This document shows, in pieces, positions 22,691 through 33,564 of a stretch of 64,000 nt of DNA. The notes beneath the pieces are model-generated. The model did no database searches. It was not told where the DNA came from and was given only the letters and a program-made list of their open reading frames with translations. A program made the position numbers and the translations under genes. The DNA is taken from positions 744,001 through 808,000 of the forward strand of contig NW_027526485.1 of the NCBI RefSeq assembly GCF_052857255.1. The letters run 5' to 3'. This DNA is from Amblyomma americanum. Lineage: Eukaryota; Arthropoda; Arachnida; Ixodida; Ixodidae. Within the stretch, counting starts at the first letter, position 1. Every line of letters begins with the position of its first letter.

Positions 22691-24720
22691 GCGCCTACAG
22701 TCTACACTCAAGCAAATTTTGATAAATGCACAAAACTTAAAAAAGAAAAAAGATACCCATTCTTGGCGAACACAATCCTCGCCACTAGAGTCTGCAGACT
22801 TCAAGTGTGAAGTCTGTTCGGCTAGTGCCATTTTTTCGCAGGCTTTCGCATAGGAGACTAGGTTTTAGGAGATACAAGGCAGCAAAATTAGGCATGGAAA
22901 GCATCAAGGGGTGTATTTAAGTAACACTTGGGGCACACTAAACCCAATACCAACCCTGCTGGTTTCCAACACAGCTTGCCTCGCAGAAACTCATGACTTA
23001 CAGAAACCGGAATTTGTCAGTAATTTGAGTTCAGAACTCAGGCAAGAAAAAAAATTGAAAACTGCAGACTCGCTCTCTCTTTTTAAAGTATTCTCCATGC
23101 CTACAACTCCATTGAGAATGCCTTCCCAGTTGGTGACTTGTTGCATTAACATTTCAATCAAAAGGGACGAAAGAAATAACATTTGGGTATATGGCGCTGT
23201 GGATGATACTTCTGAGCAACTAGCCTGCGGTTTATAATGAATAAAAAGGTGGTTTCCTGGGTCCTAATATAGGCAGAAATTTTGGTAACAGGCAATCTGC
23301 AATGGGTACATGCACAGGGAATAGTGCAAATGAACATAGCTTTGATACCTCGACTACTCTCTCTTTTGCTGAAAACGAAAAAAACCTACAAATGAATTAT
23401 TAACCAGCTAACTTACATTATTATGATCCCAGGGGTTACAGTGCCATTTCAGAACTGCATCTGAACTTCAGCTCGGTCTTTCTTCCCAATTACATATCCA
23501 AGACATCGTGATGTGGATATGAACTTAATCTAGTCCAATTTTTGTGGCATACTTTTCTGTCACGTGCAAGACATCACGATGTGGATATAAACTTAATCCA
23601 ACCCAATTTTTGTGGCTTATATTTTATTGTCATGAACAAACAGCCACAAATTTATCACAAAAAAGCAAGCAATTCATGTTCCAGCTTAACAATAATAAAT
23701 GGGTTGAATCGCCAAGGCTCAAACACAATAATAATGCTTACTTGAAATGTAAGACCTAGGCATCTTGTTTTTTTTCGATTTTAGTTTCGAATGTGGCTAA
23801 AAATACATCCTGCAGATCCAGCACATTCATATTTAAGACACGTTTCAGCGATCTGAAGGCTCAGGCTAAAGGCATGCCGGTTGTACCCAGTAACCCAGTA
23901 CAATTGTTTTTCTTCAAGACACAGCGAGACTGATTCCATCCTATCTGTGTTTTCTCAAAGAATTGATCCCACAATATTTTCCTAGCAATTTTGACTATGT
24001 GAAGCGGATACGTTAGCAACCCTAATCCAGTATGAGTTGTAGCAAAGAAATGAAGTTGATACGCTTTGGTAGCGCGAGTGGTGGCACCACTTCTTGGATA
24101 TGCCCTGGGCATTTAATCCTTGCACATCTGCTCGATTTTACCCTAAGTTTCCTTCTAGCTGCTTCTTTCACTGTGGCAGTTATATCTCTGATTTGAGAAT
24201 ATTTACCTGCTACCCGGAATGAAGCTACTGGTGTTGAGTATGCAAGCTTCGAGTGTATGCTACGCGCCCTGTTGCACTTACACGGCAAACACCTGGTTAC
24301 CTGTTGTAGAGCTTGCTTTCCGCTGTTAGTTCCAATGGGATAAATGCAGAACCACTCCTGGTTAACCGCATGTAATCATGATGTGCATGTATTTGCCCGT
24401 GTTTACACTTCAAGCAGGTGACTACTGCTCTGCTATGTCTCCAACTCTTCTGGTGTCTTCGACTGGTAGCTTTAGTTTGCTCTAGGTTGCTCTGAGAGGC
24501 GACCGCACATTCCGCTGGTCGAAACTGGCCGCTCTGACGCGCTCCGAGAAAAAAGTCGGAGCGGCTCCGAGATGAGTCCACGTGACAGAGCCACTTCCGC
24601 CATTTCGCAAAAGCGGTGCGAGGCCTCGGCGTCCCCTGCGCGTAGGCAGAAGCAAGTGTAGGCTTTTTACGCAGTAGTAGCGTCCTTGCTGTGTTGTGTT
24701 TTGCGGGCGCCGCGCTGTGC
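22691..24720. other. No gene recognised apart from a tandem duplication
   Basis: Non-coding, AT-rich. The only structure noted is the 68-bp tandem duplication at 23499-23634. From 24.0 kb on, GC content rises toward a CpG-containing stretch at 24.5-24.8 kb. Confidence 0.45.
23499..23634. repeat. Two tandem 68-bp units
   Basis: Units start CAAGACATC at 23499 and 23567, and continue through GATGTGGATAT, AACTTAATC and CAATTTTTGTGGC with several substitutions. A simple old tandem duplication. Confidence 0.85.
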
Positions 24721-24728
24721 GAGGCAAA

Positions 24729-24902
24729 ATGTCCAGCAGACGCCGGATAACTACGCAAGGAACGCGGTCTGTGTTGCTGTCGCATGACAACAGCGACTCC
24801 AGTAGCAGCACAGACGAGGCCGACAGTACTATCCACAAGGCGAGGTCAAAAAATGAGTGTCCCGTGGGACGGAAAGCTGGGGTAGCGATTTATACAGGCT
24901 AA
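24729..24902 (+). CDS. Possible first exon of an unknown host gene
   Basis: MSSRRRITTQGTRSVLLSHD followed by a Ser/Asp-rich DNSDSSSSTDEADSTI and a basic stretch. It lies in a local CpG-rich segment with an AAAATG start context and contains a GGTAGCG donor-like site near 24880. I do not recognise a family; low-complexity composition alone could produce it. Offered as a candidate 5' exon only. Confidence 0.2.
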   Translation: MSSRRRITTQGTRSVLLSHDNSDSSSSTDEADSTIHKARSKNECPVGRKAGVAIYTG

Positions 24903-27009
24903 GCGGCGACAGCCATGCAAACTGTGTGCGGCCACGTGCGGCTAAAGGTAATCAAGGGACCTTACGTGCGGCTACTGTTCACATCAGCAGCGGTGCCACG
25001 TAGTGGCTCCGGAAGTTGCGTGCCCCTTCTGCCTCCTGTGCTCCCGCTCTAAAAACTCGCTGACCATTCGACTTGACTAGTCTCGCTATGCGCTCAGAGC
25101 GAGAGCGGCTCCCACTCTGCCAGATCCTAACCGGATGACGGGAGCGACCAGTCGAAGACACAATTTTTGAAGTCCATAACTTAAATTTTTTATTCAGCTC
25201 TGTGACTAGGGAAGAAAAAACCGAAAAAGAATGTTCTGAGTTTCTCGAAAGCACATCTCTTTTCTTACCTGCATATCCCAACATCTTACAAGGGCATCGC
25301 TGCCAGTCCAGTAGTGGCTCTACCCTCTTCCTCGCCATGTGCTCAGTGGCAGACTGTAGTGCCTTGAGGTGGCCACAAGCACCTTTGTCTTGACTTCGTC
25401 AGCCAGTTAGTCGGCACTGCACCGACTGAATCCATTTCTTTCGCGAACGCTACCACGCAGAAAACGTACTGCGGTTATGGCCTCTTCCTTTTTCTGAAAC
25501 GCAATTATGCAAGGTAAAGCCACAAATATGTAGAGCAAGCTTATGCTTGACTCGTTCGATACTGGTTTTGTCGACCACCGCGAAAATTTTACACGCGTTA
25601 GGCGTATTCACTCTCGCTAAAAAATTTACGTTCCCGACAGGTTTACTACAGTCCAGCATGACTACTAGGATGAAAAATACGGGTTATGGGGGCCTAACGT
25701 CCTTAAGTTTCCAGCTGGTCAGACGTCAGTTATCGTTGCTGTCGACTAATCTAGAAAACGGCCAACCGCTTCACAGCAAAACGCGGCACTACGGTTGCAA
25801 TATACCGCGTTGTCAGAGCCCGCGGTTGAAAGCAAGGCGGTGGTCACATGTTAGGATTGTCAGCATGCAAACAACGCTAGTCATAATGCACCCGAGAAGT
25901 GCAAGAGAGATTTATGTATAACTAGAAATTGCACACAAGCTGATAGTTTAACCACTTGAGAAAGGCACTCGAGCGCATCGGTGCAGCTCCATTGCAGTGC
26001 CTGGGTATACATACATATGCGTGTGGTCCCATTTTTACGTGTAGCATCCAAAGTGGCTACTTAAATCCAGCGCTAGTACTGACAAAAATTTACTTACCTA
26101 TCTTGGCGAGCAGTCTTCCACAAAACGGATGATAAAGCCGACAAAGCTGGTGTTTCACGCTGGACTGCACGCACCTATTCAAGCTCCAACACGGGCACGG
26201 CGAGCACACGGGGAAGAAATTTCAAATACGAGCCGTGTTTTTACATGTCACTGTGCTTAGTAGTCCGGGCCGGAAGTTCCTGTTTGTTTCCTTACTGCTG
26301 GGCACTGAAGACCAAACGGTTGTCATCACAATTTCTTGAGCATATAGAGTTTTCCATCAGTATTTTAATTTATCGGCATAAAGTGACGCAAACTGTTCTG
26401 TACAAATTTCTCAGCTAGGTATTCATCCCCGTCATTATTCGGATTATATTCTGCCACGGAATGACATTGCGCTTCGGTCTTCCAACCTGGTATATGTGGA
26501 TAGATGATATGTTTGCTTTTTTTTTTTAAACAGAGCAGTCGCTGGCGCCACCGTGACTACACTGTGCCATGACCATTCTCTGAAACCATTTTTAATGATT
26601 TCTTTCTTAATCTGGATAATCATTCTCATGAAATCCTATATTGATATTAGTTATTTGCTGGCGTCTAAGATTTCTTGACCTGGTAGTGGTGGCTTATCAA
26701 AGCAACACCAAATAGAATGAAATAATGTGGCTGGCTGCGGCATTCAGTGCAGAAACCAAATTTTGGCTGCATATTTTCTTCTTGTTAGTGATGCGCAAGA
26801 CATCTTAGCGATGTAGTAAATCACAACGACGAAGGCGTGATTACACCGCAGTCTTTTCATTCCTAGCATCACCAGTACTGAACTTGGAAGACGTACACTT
26901 TTTTTCATCACTCCGCTGTGTAAACCGAAACATAAGAATGGCGAATGCCAAATGGTGATCAGTGTATAGTTATTTGCTTTACGCATCATTGCAAAGAATA
27001 AAACGCAAT
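24903..27009. other. No gene recognised
   Basis: Mixed GC content. Frames near 25.45-25.92 kb on both strands are moderately long but match no family I know. Near 26.75-26.81 kb is a diverged copy of a repeat also seen at 16.48 kb. Confidence 0.4.
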
Positions 27010-27345
27010 GAAAAGCTATCTATCTATTCTCACTATCAGCCTGACTACACCCACTGCAAAGGCCTCTTCCGTGCTTCTCCAATTAACGCGGTCCTTTGCC
27101 GGCTGCGCCCACCCTATTCCTGCAAATTTCTTAACCTCATCCGCCCACCTAACCTTCTGCCGCCCCCTGTTACGCTTACTTTCTCTTGGAATCCACTCCG
27201 TTACCCTTAAGGAGCAGCGGTTATCTTGCCTGCGCATTATATGCCCTGCCCAAGCCTATTTCTTCCTCTCGATTTCGACTAGGATATCATTAACCTGCGT
27301 TTGTTCCCTCACCTGCTCTGCCGCTTCCGGTCTCATAACGTTACA
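27010..27345 (-). pseudogene. RTE-type LINE 3' end
   Basis: The minus strand reads QVREQTQVNDILVEIERKK, a stop, AWAGHIMRRQDNR, then TEWIPRESKRNRGRQKVRW and KKFAGIGWAQPAKDRVNWRS. This is the conserved C-terminus of RTE-type LINEs (WAGH, GRP.+RW, W...A.DR..W). It ends at an A/GATA-rich tail around 27010-27030. Same family as the 21.2-kb piece but a separate 5'-truncated insertion. Confidence 0.75.
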
Positions 27346-27648
27346 CCAATCATTTTTACATATTTCGAACAAATATAACCAGCAGAAGGACGCAGACAGA
27401 CACACAGCACGACGCTGGATCGTCCTGTGCGCCTCTCTCTGTGCGATGTTTTTTTTTTATCTTGCCTTTAATAAAAGCTCTCTATATATTCCTTTAAGCA
27501 CACGAGCTACTGCCTATAGTGTACTACCAGGGTCAGGGAAAGAACGAGAAATACACCAGTGATACGAAAATTGCTTTTTCAGGAAAGGAAAGCGCAGTAT
27601 ATCTCTCTCAATTCTACGTGGACACTTGAACCGCGATGTAAGGAAATT

Positions 27649-27965
27649 GCCCCGCCGCGGTGGCTCAGTGGTTAGGGCGCTCGACTACTGATCCGGAGTT
27701 CCCGGGTTCGAACCCGACCGCGGCGGCTGCGTTTTTATGGAGGAAAAACGCTAAGGCGCCCGTGTGCTGTGCGATGTCAGTGCACGTTAAAGATCCCCAG
27801 GTGGTCGAAATTATTCCGGAGCCCTCCACTACAGCACCTATTCTTCCTTTCTTCTTTCACTCCCTCCTTTATCCCTTCCCTTACGGTGCGGTTCAGGTGT
27901 CCAAAGATATATGAGACAGATACTTCGCCATTTCCTTTCCCCAAAAAACCAATTTTAATTATATA
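27649..27965 (+). mobile_element. tRNA-headed SINE (Ruka-like)
   Basis: The head has an A-box GTGGCTCAGTGG and a B-box GGTTCGAACCC in tRNA-like spacing within GCCGCGGTGGC...GCGGCGGC. A conserved body follows (GCACGTTAAAGATCCCCAGG, TGGTCGAAATTATTCCGGAGC). An 11-bp target duplication ATGTAAGGAAA flanks it (27638-27648 and 27966-27976). SINEs of this structure are the Ruka family of ixodid ticks. They are transcribed by Pol III and moved by LINE enzymes. Confidence 0.9.
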
Positions 27966-27976
27966 ATGTAAGGAAA

Positions 27977-28165
27977 GAGAGGAAGGTGGGAGTGAAAGAG
28001 GCGCCGTAATGGAGGGCTCTGGAATAATTTCGACCACCTGCGGACGTTCATCTTGCACTGATACCGTTTTGGGTTTCGCCTTCATCGAAACACAACCGCC
28101 GCTGTCGGGCTGGAACCTGGGTACTCTGGTCAACAGCCCACAGCGTCAGCCACCGTGGTGGTGCA
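27977..28165 (-). mobile_element. Second SINE, opposite orientation, degraded
   Basis: On the minus strand: CACGGTGGCTGACGC...GGTTCCAGCCC (decayed B-box), then the same body (GGTGGTCGAAATTATTCCAGAGC). Its tail contains the target duplication of the first SINE, so the plus-strand copy inserted into the end of this older one, giving a tail-to-tail pair. Confidence 0.8.
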
Positions 28166-28554
28166 AGTAGACCTAGACCGGCGGTGCAAGAACTCCAGAC
28201 CGTATAGGGACACTGATCTGGCTGGCATCGACATACCAAAGCGTCTCAATAAAATATATGTTCAGTCATATCTTCCTGGGTATATTTTTCCTGGGTATAT
28301 TTTCGCTCCTGCATGTCGATCCTCTTTCTCTTCTTTGCGGCTCCTCTACGAAAATTGAGGGTGAGCTTAAGTGCGCGAGGCGAAAGCCATTCTGCACCCA
28401 CTTTGGCTAATTAATGACTAATTTCTAATCAATGAACGCTTGTTGGGCAGGACGGCTACAAATTCAGGAACACTGAAGGGGACGTTAACGATCGTTTCTT
28501 TTTAATTCTTATTTGTTCTTTTATTTTTATTTCTTTTAACTTTTCTTTTAACGC
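28166..28554. other. No gene; T-rich toward PLE junction
   Basis: Ends in a T-rich run (about 28490-28555) at the 5' truncation point of the following PLE. Confidence 0.4.
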
Positions 28555-28560
28555 ATCTGC

Positions 28561-29178
28561 AGCTCCCTTGAAGACCAGGCCATTGATTTTCAAACTATAC
28601 GACAAGAACTTTCAAGCAACAACTACCCGACCTCATTTGTGCAATCCGTGGAAAAACAGTTATGTCGCCCAGCAAGCGATACTCCTCTGTCACCCTTGAA
28701 ACGTGCTGCCGTGCCCTATGCTCCCGGACTAAGCGAGGCTTTAGCACGCATCATGCGCACCTTTGGTGTTCATATCGCCCACGTTCCGACAAGAAAACTG
28801 CGCCATGCGTTGGTAAATGTCAAAGACCCCCTTCCCAAAGAAAAATATCCAGGCGTAGTGTACAAGGTTCCTTGTTCCGACTGTGACTACGCATACATTG
28901 GCGAAACCGGAAATTTCGAGAGGCGGCTAAAGGAACATAGTAACGATGTACGCAACAAAAAAGTGGATTCAAATGCTATCGCCGAGCACGCAGTATCTAC
29001 AGGCCATGACATCGACTGGGGTCGGGCACACGTGCTTTCAACCGAAAAGAAGCTATACCCTCGCCTGCACTTGGAATCATTAATCATCCAAACTACTAGT
29101 CACACCCTAAACCGCAACGATGGAAATCTTAACCCAATCTACGCACGCTCCCTGCGCCCTCTTTTCAAGCATATGTAA
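28561..29178 (+). CDS. PLE C-terminus with GIY-YIG endonuclease (5'-truncated)
   Basis: The frame is open from about 28561 (SSLEDQAIDFQTIRQEL) to the stop at 29178. The first part is the RT thumb and linker (EALARIMRTFGVHIAHVPTRK). The nuclease follows: GVVYKVPCSDCDYAYIGETGNFERRLKEH with the GIY/YIG tyrosines and Arg, SNDVRN...AIAEHAVSTGH, and LHLESLIIQ with the Glu. No stop interrupts it, but the RT catalytic domain is lost, so it is a truncated insertion. PLE GIY-YIG domains nick target DNA to prime reverse transcription. Confidence 0.85.
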   Translation, partial: SSLEDQAIDFQTIRQELSSNNYPTSFVQSVEKQLCRPASDTPLSPLKRAAVPYAPGLSEALARIMRTFGVHIAHVPTRKLRHALVNVKDPLPKEKYPGVVYKVPCSDCDYAYIGETGNFERRLKEHSNDVRNKKVDSNAIAEHAVSTGHDIDWGRAHVLSTEKKLYPRLHLESLIIQTTSHTLNRNDGNLNPIYARSLRPLFKHM

Positions 29179-29207
29179 TGCCACTGAGCTGCTTGCTTCA
29201 TTTCAAT

Positions 29208-29241
29208 GTGAACAAGGCTCCCGTACGGGAGCCGAAACGTC
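29208..29241 (+). other. Hammerhead-like motif with swapped C3-G8 pair
   Basis: GTGAACA (29208-29214), one extra A, an 18-bp perfect palindrome forming stem II (GGCTCC/GGAGCC), then GAAAC and GTC (29234-29241). Compared with the hammerhead core CUGANGA...GAAA...GUC, positions C3 and G8, which pair with each other, are swapped to G and C. Same architecture, including the extra base before stem II, as the motif at 11431. Function is inferred only. Confidence 0.4.
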
Positions 29242-29261
29242 TGTTTATGTTTTTTGTTTTC

Positions 29262-30014
29262 TTTGGTCGGCGCTCCTTCTTCTTCGTCAGTATATGCATT
29301 ATAGCAATTATGCTATTGATAACGTCATAGTGTGACAGAATTCGCGGACGGAGGGACAACGATGAGCTATTAAGGGCTTTCGCCTTTAAAAAAATTACAG
29401 GAATGCACTTCAGTCTGTTTAAGAGCGGAAATGCGAAGGCCTTTCTTTTTCGCTTCTCCCTGAATTTTTCATTTTTTAATTTGTTTTCTTTATTACTAGA
29501 AGTTTTGTTGGTTTGTTTTATTTATTTTTATTATTTTCCCGTTCTTTACTTTAGTTTTATTTTATTTTTATTATGTTCATTTCCTTTTTTATGCTTGATA
29601 AGCCTTTTCACGCGTTTACATCGTTTTTGATCCAATCAGTCACAGAAAACCTCCTTCAAACACAAAACATAAATACCTGAAGAGCGCGCTCAAACTAAGC
29701 ATTGCCGAGTACCGTAATCGTCGGTCAGTTCCTGGTCGCCAGAAAACGTTATGGAGGGCTTTAAGCACATGTATCACTGAAGAACTTTAAGTAGCCTACA
29801 ATTTGCGATTTACTCATTTGAGCGTGATCTGAATTTTGCTCATTAATTGTGAGCATAAACAATGCACGTTTCGTCTGGAGCCCAGCACTGGATATTTGCC
29901 AGCTTGCTCGTCTAGTAACTCAGTTACAGTCATGGTGGAAGAAAATAATTTAGTAGTAGTAGCTCCGTTAACTTATTGAAAGTGATCACTCAAGTCCTCT
30001 TATGAGAGGTCATC
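29262..30014. other. No gene recognised
   Basis: T-rich downstream sequence (29.40-29.60 kb) and unique-looking spacer. Confidence 0.4.
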
Positions 30015-31461
30015 ATGTTTGACGAAAACATTCCAAAAGCTGAATTTAAGTTTGCCGCTTTAACTTCGCTTCCCAGGTACCTCAGACCACCCACACGTAC
30101 TTCCGCCACTTCCGCTTCTACCACTTTTCTTTTTTCCCGCAAGCCGATGACAGCTGAGCCGGCTGAGGAGAAGAGCCGATCGACTCGCCTACCTTCGAAG
30201 AGCTCCAGCTCGTTGCGCACTCAGGTTGAGTCTTCTCGATAGCACTCGTTCTCATTTTGAATGGCCAGTAAGTGGCAAAAATACGGGCGGCTGAACCGGG
30301 AGGTCACCGAATTTTTACCGCGACATTTCCTCTCCCGCTGAGGGCGGCCTTGGGCCTTCCACGACTGCACGCGAAGACAGTGAAATCGATGCCGACAATG
30401 CGGACACACGCAGAAAGCCCGAAGAATGCTCTGAAGCATCCGCAGGACGAATCGGAGTTTCTGAATGGCCTCACTTGCCAGCCGATTCTGATGACAGTGC
30501 CAAATATTCGTGGTCGTCCGAGAAGGATCCGTCTACCGCGCAAGAAAGCACAGAAGCAAGCCCCTCAACGACAGAAGCTGCACGAGAGCTAGCGGACATA
30601 GCTCGGAAGCATTCACTCACCCATTCGGCAGTCAATGACCTCTGTCTGCTTTTGTGTCGCCTTGTCCATCCATTACCTCGTGACGCTCGCACGTTACTGA
30701 CGTCTGAGCGAAAAGCTGATGTTCTTAACGACTACGGGCATTTTCCCCTACGAAGTCAGATGATCTAAAGAGTGAAGAACGGTCTTCGCGATGTTGCAGG
30801 TACTATCGTTGACCTCCACGTGAACATCGACGGATTACCTGTATTCAAGGGCTCTTCGCTGGTCTTCTGGGTTTTGCTGTGTTCAGTGGCGAATGCAGTT
30901 GACAGCCGACCATTTGCTGTCTCTATATTGTTTCAAAAAAGAAGCTTACAAATATTGCATAGTTTTTGCGGCCATCTCTATAAGAAATGAAAAGTATGGA
31001 AACTTCTGGTGTCATCATCAAAGGTGTATGTCACAGTGTTTCACTTGCTGCAGTAATCTGTGATGCGCCAGCCTGTTCGTATGTCAAATGTACCAACTGG
31101 TACTGGTTATTAGGTTGTGACCGCTGCACACAGAAAGGAGAAAGAATTGAGCACAGGCAAAGAATCCCATGTGTGCTGCTTTCAAAAATGGAATAGGAGA
31201 TATGATTCTTGCCGCACAATGGCAGACGCTGGCCACCACAACGCTGCAAGTCCACTTTTGGAGTTGCATGTGGACGTGGTGAAACACTTTCCGCTGGATT
31301 AAATGCACACGGTGTGCTTGGGAGTGGTCTGTAAGTTGCTGCAGACGTGGACTTTGAACCATTACTGCATTGTCTCGGAGCACAGCAGCAGAGCATTATG
31401 AGTTCAAAGACTGCAGCAAACAAGTCTGCCGTCAGAATTTGCTTGGCACCCCAGACACCTT
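30015..31461 (+). pseudogene. Tnp2/CACTA-like transposase, N-terminal part
   Basis: Broken frames reading, in order, ARELADIARKHSLTHSAVNDL, HPLPRDARTLLTSERKADVL, GLRDVAGTIVDLHVNIDGLPVFKGSSLVFWVLLCSV, VICDAPACSYVKCT, GCDRCTQKGERIEHRQRIP, DAGHHNAASPLLELHVDVVKHFPLD and MHTVCLGVV. This is the widespread invertebrate family of Tnp2/EnSpm-related transposase-domain proteins (LNIDGLP, CDAPAR, GC.+CTQ, FPLDYMH.VCLG). Damage: a stop after the FYHFG-equivalent, loss of sequence near 30.95 kb, and TAA in place of Tyr in FPLDYMH (31299). The N-terminus upstream of 30.47 kb is uncertain. A LINE interrupts the gene after 31461. Confidence 0.7.
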
Positions 31462-32801
31462 GATTCCCATATCGTTGACCACTTCATGCTGCAAGCTTCT
31501 TGAACATATCGTAGCCAATTACATTAAAACATTTCTCGATGACAACAACAAATTATCGGCTTTCCAGCATGGTTTCCGCAAAGGCTTTTCTACGGTCACC
31601 CAACTTACATCCGTAATTCACAATTTCGCTCAAGTTCTGGACCATTCCGGCCAAATAGATGTCATATTTCTAGATTTTAAGAAAGCTTTTGATTTAGTTC
31701 CGCACAATAAGCTTATCCATAAACTAGAAACTATAGGTCTTCCTTCTTTTATTGTTAATTGGGTTGCGGCTTATTTATCTAACCGATTTGAATATGTTAG
31801 TATCGATGGTCATTGTTCTAACAAACTTCCAGTCACTTCTGGTGTCCCGCAAGGCAGTGTCCTTGGGCCATTACTGTTTCTTATCTATATTAATGACATT
31901 ACAGACATCATCTCTCATCCTGTTCAAATTAGGTTGTTTGCCGACGATTGTGTTTTGTTTAATGAAGTTAAAGTTCAAGACGACCAGATTTTACTTAATC
32001 ATAACCTACACAATGTTAGTGAATGGTGCGTTAAATGGGGGATGGAACTAAACGCTGACAACACAGTATTTATGCGGATTACTAATAAAAGAAACAGTCA
32101 TTTCTTTTCATATAATCTTCCCACTCGGCACCTTTCAGAAGTCAAAGAATACAAGTACCTAGGAGTAACATTAACGAATAATCTTAGTTGGAATAAACAT
32201 ATTGAAACCGTATGCTCTTCTTCATTTCGCAATCTCTGTTTTCTTAGGCACAAGTTAAAACTAGCTCCCCCTAACGTTAAGCAATTGGCATATTACACCA
32301 TGATTAGACCAAAACTTGAGTATGCATGCACTGTTTGGGATCCTCACACAAAGACTAACATTAATGCCCTTGAAAGAATTCAGCGCAAAGCAGTTCGGTT
32401 TATATTTTCTAAATATCGCACCACTGACTCACCATCTGCTCTGTTGCTTCAACATAATATACAGTCCCTTGAAACTCGGCGTAGAATACTAAGGTTAAGA
32501 TTTCTCTTTCTATTGAAAACTAACAAACTGTCAATGGCCCCCGATTTGTATCTCCAACCGATAACGTCCAGGTCAACAAGAAACAGGCACACTGAATCGT
32601 TAAAACCTTACTTTGCCAGAACTAACATATTCAAATTCTCTTTTTTTCCCCGCACCATTACCGAGTGGAATCAGTTACCACCATCATCAACAGTTGACGT
32701 TGATGCCATTGAACAGGCTGTTCATTGATTTTTGTTTTGTGCTTTTTTGTATTGTGTTTATTGTGCCCCTCCTGCCAGGGCCCTTCACTGGGCCTGCAGT
32801 A

Positions 32802-32832
<31 letters not shown>

Positions 32833-32836
32833 AATG
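31462..32836 (+). mobile_element. CR1/Jockey-type LINE, 5'-truncated, inserted in the Tnp2 pseudogene
   Basis: Begins inside the RT at PISLTTSCCKLLEHI and is open to the TGA at 32728. It shows motif A FLDFKKAFDLV, motif B GVPQGSVLGPLLF, motif C FADDCVLF, KYLGVTL, and the end motif SFFPRTITEWNQLP. It terminates in a (AAAT)n tail (about 32808-32836). No stop occurs in 420 codons, so the insertion is fairly young. The tail abuts transposase codons (ELDRRKAVEFRSF) directly. Endonuclease and ORF1 are absent through truncation. Distinct from, but related to, the LINE at 58.3-61.6 kb. Confidence 0.9.
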
Positions 32837-33564
32837 AATTGGACCGACGGAAGGCAGTGGAGTTTAGGTCCTTCCTTCTCTACAATGGTCCTGTCGTGCT
32901 GCGCGGTTTGCTGGACAACAACCAATACAAACGCTTCCTGTGCCTTCGTGTGACGATGTGCATTCTGCTCAGTGATGTTCTTGCGACAGAGATGAACAAG
33001 TTTGCCTCAGATCTCCTGAAGTATTTTTCACAGCAGTGTGGGGTGCTTTATGAACGTGAGTTTCTGATCTACAATGTACACATGCTGTGTCACATTGCGG
33101 AAGACGCCTTAATTTATGGGCCGCTGGAAAATGTTAGTGCCTTCCCATTTGAGCACTGTTTGTGGTGAGTTAAACGGTTGTTGTGCACCAGCAGAAAGCC
33201 ACTTGGACAGGTGAGCCGCAGAATTTCCGAGTTGGCTTATTCACCGAGAGAACTCCCACCGACTGTGCGCTTGACAGAAGTATCATCCTTGAAAGGAGGT
33301 GTAGAGAACGACTCGTGTTGCTTAATAAGCAGTGGCAGCATTGTCAGTCTGACAGAGGTGTCTCCGAAGTTTCTTCTTGGCCATGAGTTTCTTCATGCAA
33401 CGAACCTCTATGCTCCGCTTCCATCAGAACAGCTCAAGATTTTCCGCACAGATAATGCTTCACGTGAGATAAGGATGTGGCCTGTGGGTTCATTTCGCTT
33501 GAAATGTGTGAAAGTTGTATGGAAGACTGGGTTTATTTTGTTTCCTCTACTTCGTCATAATTAA
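32837..33564 (+). pseudogene. Tnp2/CACTA-like transposase, C-terminal part
   Basis: Resumes after the LINE tail with DRRKAVEFRSFLLYNGPVVLRGLLD, then YNVHMLCHIAEDALIYGPLENVSAFPFEHCLW, a stop (33166), and in the same frame VKRLLCTSRKPLGQVSRRISE. The FPFE and HRP.KPL..+..R motifs are the conserved end of the family. The remainder to 33564 is open without a known motif. With the 30.0-31.46-kb part it forms one gene split by the LINE. Confidence 0.72.

Noticed and set aside
24297..24836. 179-residue minus-strand frame in a GC-rich stretch
   Set aside because: No domain, low-complexity composition, and an overlapping frame on the other strand looks at least as likely; GC-driven artefact.
27665..27730. 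Stand-alone tRNA gene
   Set aside because: A- and B-boxes are present, but the cloverleaf does not close as a normal tRNA and the SINE body follows; it is the SINE head.
27777..28133. 118-residue minus-strand frame across the two SINEs
   Set aside because: Lies wholly in SINE body sequence and its inverse; explained by the paired SINEs.
29208..29241. Rho-independent-like terminator (GC stem plus T-rich region)
   Set aside because: Eukaryotic context and hammerhead-like flanks make a bacterial terminator meaningless here.
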